From the NCBI GenBank assembly GCA_046348995.1, contig JAXMDB010000001.1, forward strand, positions 616,532-680,531: a DNA stretch of 64,000 nt, given 5' to 3'. This stretch comes from JANNSX01 sp046348995. GTDB taxonomy: Bacteria > Pseudomonadota > Alphaproteobacteria > Rhizobiales > Hyphomicrobiaceae. Below the pieces are notes generated by a model. The model did no database searches, was not told where the DNA came from, and saw only the letters and a list, made by a program, of their open reading frames with translations. Of the stretch, positions 62,184 to 64,000 are shown piece by piece. Made by a program: the position numbers and the translations under genes. Within the stretch, counting starts at the first letter, position 1; each line of letters opens with the position of its first letter.

Positions 62184-62195
62184 GCAGCGGGTTGG

Positions 62196-62663
62196 TCAGC
62201 CGCCGAGCTGGCGCACTTTGTTGCGGGCTTCCGTCAGCTCGGCCGTCGTGTGCGCCAACCGGCTGGCCAGCTCCCGCAGCATCTCGATCGAGAGATCGGG
62301 GAACTCCGTGATGAGCTTCAGGAACTGCTCTTTCTTGATCTTGAGGGCGGTCAGGGGAGTTGCCGCGCGGATTGTCGCCGTCCGCGGCATGTCGCACAGG
62401 ATGGCGATCTCGCCGACGAAGGCGTTCTTGGCGAAATGGGCGACCTTGAGCGGGCCACCAGGCGTGTCGACGAGCACGTCCGCCTCGCCATCGATGATGA
62501 CGTAGGCCGCATCGCCTGCGTCGCCCTGGCGGAACAGGTTCTGCCCCGCCTCGTAGCCGAGGCGCTCGGACGTAAAGGCGAGCAGCTTGAGCTTCGCGGT
62601 CTCGATATGGGCGAACAACGGCACCCGGCGGAGCACACTCACCTCGTCGTCGATGCTTTTCAT
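62196..62663 (-). CDS. Cyclic nucleotide-binding domain protein without DNA-binding domain
   Basis: A 155-residue protein consisting of one cNMP-binding domain (residues about 10-125): LFRQGDAGDAAYVIIDGEADV, and the phosphate-binding cassette FVGEIAILCDMPRTATIRA with the Glu and Arg of ligand-binding forms. A short coiled tail (LASRLAHTTAELTEARNKVRQL) replaces the helix-turn-helix of Crp proteins. It could act as a sensing subunit. ATG 62663 or TTG 62672 are possible starts. It lies 18 nt after the ABC gene on the same strand, so the two are co-expressed. Confidence 0.85.
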   Translation of the reverse strand: MKSIDDEVSVLRRVPLFAHIETAKLKLLAFTSERLGYEAGQNLFRQGDAGDAAYVIIDGEADVLVDTPGGPLKVAHFAKNAFVGEIAILCDMPRTATIRAATPLTALKIKKEQFLKLITEFPDLSIEMLRELASRLAHTTAELTEARNKVRQLGG

Positions 62664-62681
62664 GATTTCCAACTCTTCCGT

Positions 62682-64000
62682 TTACGCGCCGGCGAGCGCC
62701 CGGTAGCGGCTCGACTCCTTGGCGGCCAGCGCTTTCGGCGAGCCGTCCTCGACGATCGTGCCGTCCTCGAACACGAGCACGCGGTCGAAAAGGCTCGCAT
62801 ACATGGGTGACGTCAACACGCAAAATAGCCCCATCTTGTCCGCCGCCGCACTCTCGACGATCCGCTCGATGATCGCGCGCTGGCTCTTCTGGTCGAGGGC
62901 GCCGAGGCTCCGGTTGAGGATGGCGATGTCGGGACGCTTGAGGAGCGCGCGGGCGACGGCGAGCTTCTGACGCTGCACCTGGGTCAGCCGCTTACCGGCG
63001 GCGCCCACCTGGAAGGCCAATCCCGCTCGGAAGACGACGTCCTGCATGCCGAGGTGCTCGAGCACCTCCTCGATCAGATGGCGCACCCGCTCCGGCCCGT
63101 CGGCGATGCCATAGGCGACGCGGCCGAACAGGATGTTGTCCTCGAGACTAGCCGCGCCGTTGTAGACTTCGGGATCGTAGAAATCGACGACACCAGCGCC
63201 GAGCTCCTGACGCAGCACGATACGCGCCTCGACGATGCGTCCCTCGAGCGCCTCGTCGAGCAGGCCCAAGCGATGCTGCGGCTCGATGTAGGAGAGCGTC
63301 AGCCGCATGAGCTTGGCGCGATCCTCGGCCGTCATCGCCTCCGGCGATTGACTGGCGACGCGGCCGGTCAGCGCCCGGTAGTCGGGCAGCTCCTCGGCGC
63401 CCATGAAGCTCAGCTGCTCGAAGAAGGGATGGTTGGGCGGCAGGCCACCGAACAGCTCGAGCACGGTCTCGGCGATGCGGCGGCCCATCTCGGTCAAGGG
63501 CTCGGCAAGGCCCGCGCCCATGAGCAGCTTCTGGAACTGCGGGTTGGACGGCAAAGCGTCCGGCGCAAAGCTGCTGTCGATGGCTGTTCCGAACAGCACG
63601 TTCGTCGCGACGTTGGCCATCTGGTTGTAGCGCTCGGGATCGAACGGCTCGACGAGCTTGCCGAGCTCAGGGGTGCGCAGCCGCTCGCGCAGCTCCCGGC
63701 GCGCCTCGAGAACGCGGTCGGTGAGCGCCGGCGCAATCGCCGGATCGAGCCGTCCGCGCAAACCCTGCTGGTAGACGTCGCCCGCCATGTCGACGAGCTT
63801 CAAGACCCCATACAGACGCTTGTCGATCTCCTCCTCGCTGGCGACCCCGAGGCTCGATGGGTCGATCCAGTTGAGGGCGACGTCGAGCGTCGTGTTGCCG
63901 GAGGCCTCCGCCTCGAAGAGCGCCGCCGCGTCGGCGAGCTTGCCGTCGCCCAGGGCCGGATGATGGCGCACGCCGTAGCGCAGACAGTCGCGAACCGACA
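62682..64000 (-). CDS. ABC transporter ATP-binding protein with degenerate nucleotide site (partial, N-terminus beyond window)
   Basis: About 439 residues from the C-terminal end of a larger protein. Reading from the edge: SVRDCLRYGVRHHPALGD (an ABC-like start), two VATNVLFG/LEDNILFG segments typical of Q-loop to helical regions, a signature replaced by RLTQVQRQKLAVARALL and a Walker B replaced by PDIAILNRSLGALD. In a working site the signature would be LSGGQ and Walker B end in DE; here they are L-T-Q-V-Q and N-R. The D-loop region (GALD) is kept. This half is likely a regulatory or structural nucleotide-binding domain. The gene runs past position 64000. Confidence 0.85.
   Translation of the reverse strand, partial: SVRDCLRYGVRHHPALGDGKLADAAALFEAEASGNTTLDVALNWIDPSSLGVASEEEIDKRLYGVLKLVDMAGDVYQQGLRGRLDPAIAPALTDRVLEARRELRERLRTPELGKLVEPFDPERYNQMANVATNVLFGTAIDSSFAPDALPSNPQFQKLLMGAGLAEPLTEMGRRIAETVLELFGGLPPNHPFFEQLSFMGAEELPDYRALTGRVASQSPEAMTAEDRAKLMRLTLSYIEPQHRLGLLDEALEGRIVEARIVLRQELGAGVVDFYDPEVYNGAASLEDNILFGRVAYGIADGPERVRHLIEEVLEHLGMQDVVFRAGLAFQVGAAGKRLTQVQRQKLAVARALLKRPDIAILNRSLGALDQKSQRAIIERIVESAAADKMGLFCVLTSPMYASLFDRVLVFEDGTIVEDGSPKALAAKESSRYRALAGA

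Overview
The window looks like chromosomal DNA of a high-GC alphaproteobacterium, most likely a member of the Hyphomicrobiales (Rhizobiales). The basis is overall gene content and style: adjacent dnaG and rpoD with a DnaG that has a degenerate zinc ribbon, an ETF-quinone oxidoreductase / family-4 uracil-DNA glycosylase / moaB block, an HlyU-family protein, and several palindromic intergenic repeats of a kind common in this order. No plasmid or phage backbone, CRISPR array or insertion sequence was seen.

Layout. 1-1.7 kb: a ZrgA-type zinc-uptake locus (DUF2946 protein, histidine-containing periplasmic protein, ABC ATPase cut by the window edge). 1.8-11.4 kb: a catabolic island. On the minus strand lie a PLP decarboxylase, a dimethylglycine-dehydrogenase-like FAD/GcvT fusion and a non-pyrrolysine MttB-family methyltransferase. 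Divergent from them are a GntR/FCD regulator and an amidase, with a 12-bp palindrome between the two transcription units. Next come a broken M24 peptidase (DoeA-like) and a GNAT. 11.5-15.8 kb: a putative mesaconate module: class I fumarase/mesaconase, methylaspartate ammonia-lyase with a 3'-terminal frameshift, and a CaiB-type CoA-transferase, plus a LysR remnant. 16-17.9 kb: an orphan Tat-type peptide-binding protein with a strong terminator, then tRNA-Ser(GCU) with its own promoter. 18.1-25.6 kb: a secreted protein, a second amidase and a form II CoxL-type molybdenum hydroxylase operon (CoxG, S, L, M and MoxR, with no CoxE vWA protein).

25.7-32.8 kb holds envelope and housekeeping genes (lysozyme-like periplasmic protein, VOC protein, ispE, a TPR protein carrying a peptidoglycan-binding domain, a 36-residue basic protein, a TIGR03032 protein). 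32.8-42.8 kb is core: ETF-QO, uracil-DNA glycosylase, moaB, a TIM-barrel protein, a TAXI binding protein, dnaG and rpoD. 42.8-44.5 kb is a small accessory patch after rpoD containing a broken DUF4160 gene overlapping an intact DUF2442 gene, an unrecognised gene and a GNAT. 44.6-49 kb contains stress and maintenance genes (MsrB, HlyU, a Gre factor, P1 peptidase, AAA ATPase, CDGSH protein). 49.2-59.8 kb is a beta-oxidation block (fadE, fadJ-type, thiolase, then fadD on the other strand) interrupted by an unusual AT-richer gene and a palindromic repeat. ETF-QO at 32.8 kb could return electrons from acyl-CoA and methylamine-type dehydrogenations to quinone. 60-64 kb has a dedicated acyl carrier protein plus ketosynthase pair, a cyclophilin-like protein, a cyclic-nucleotide-binding protein and the degenerate C-terminal part of an ABC protein that runs off the window.

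Four genes carry visible lesions: M24 peptidase (in-frame TAA), LysR (truncated), methylaspartate ammonia-lyase (frameshift) and DUF4160 (TAG plus a 2-nt insertion). Three of these lie within about 5.5 kb. They may be true gene decay or sequence errors; the sequence alone cannot decide.
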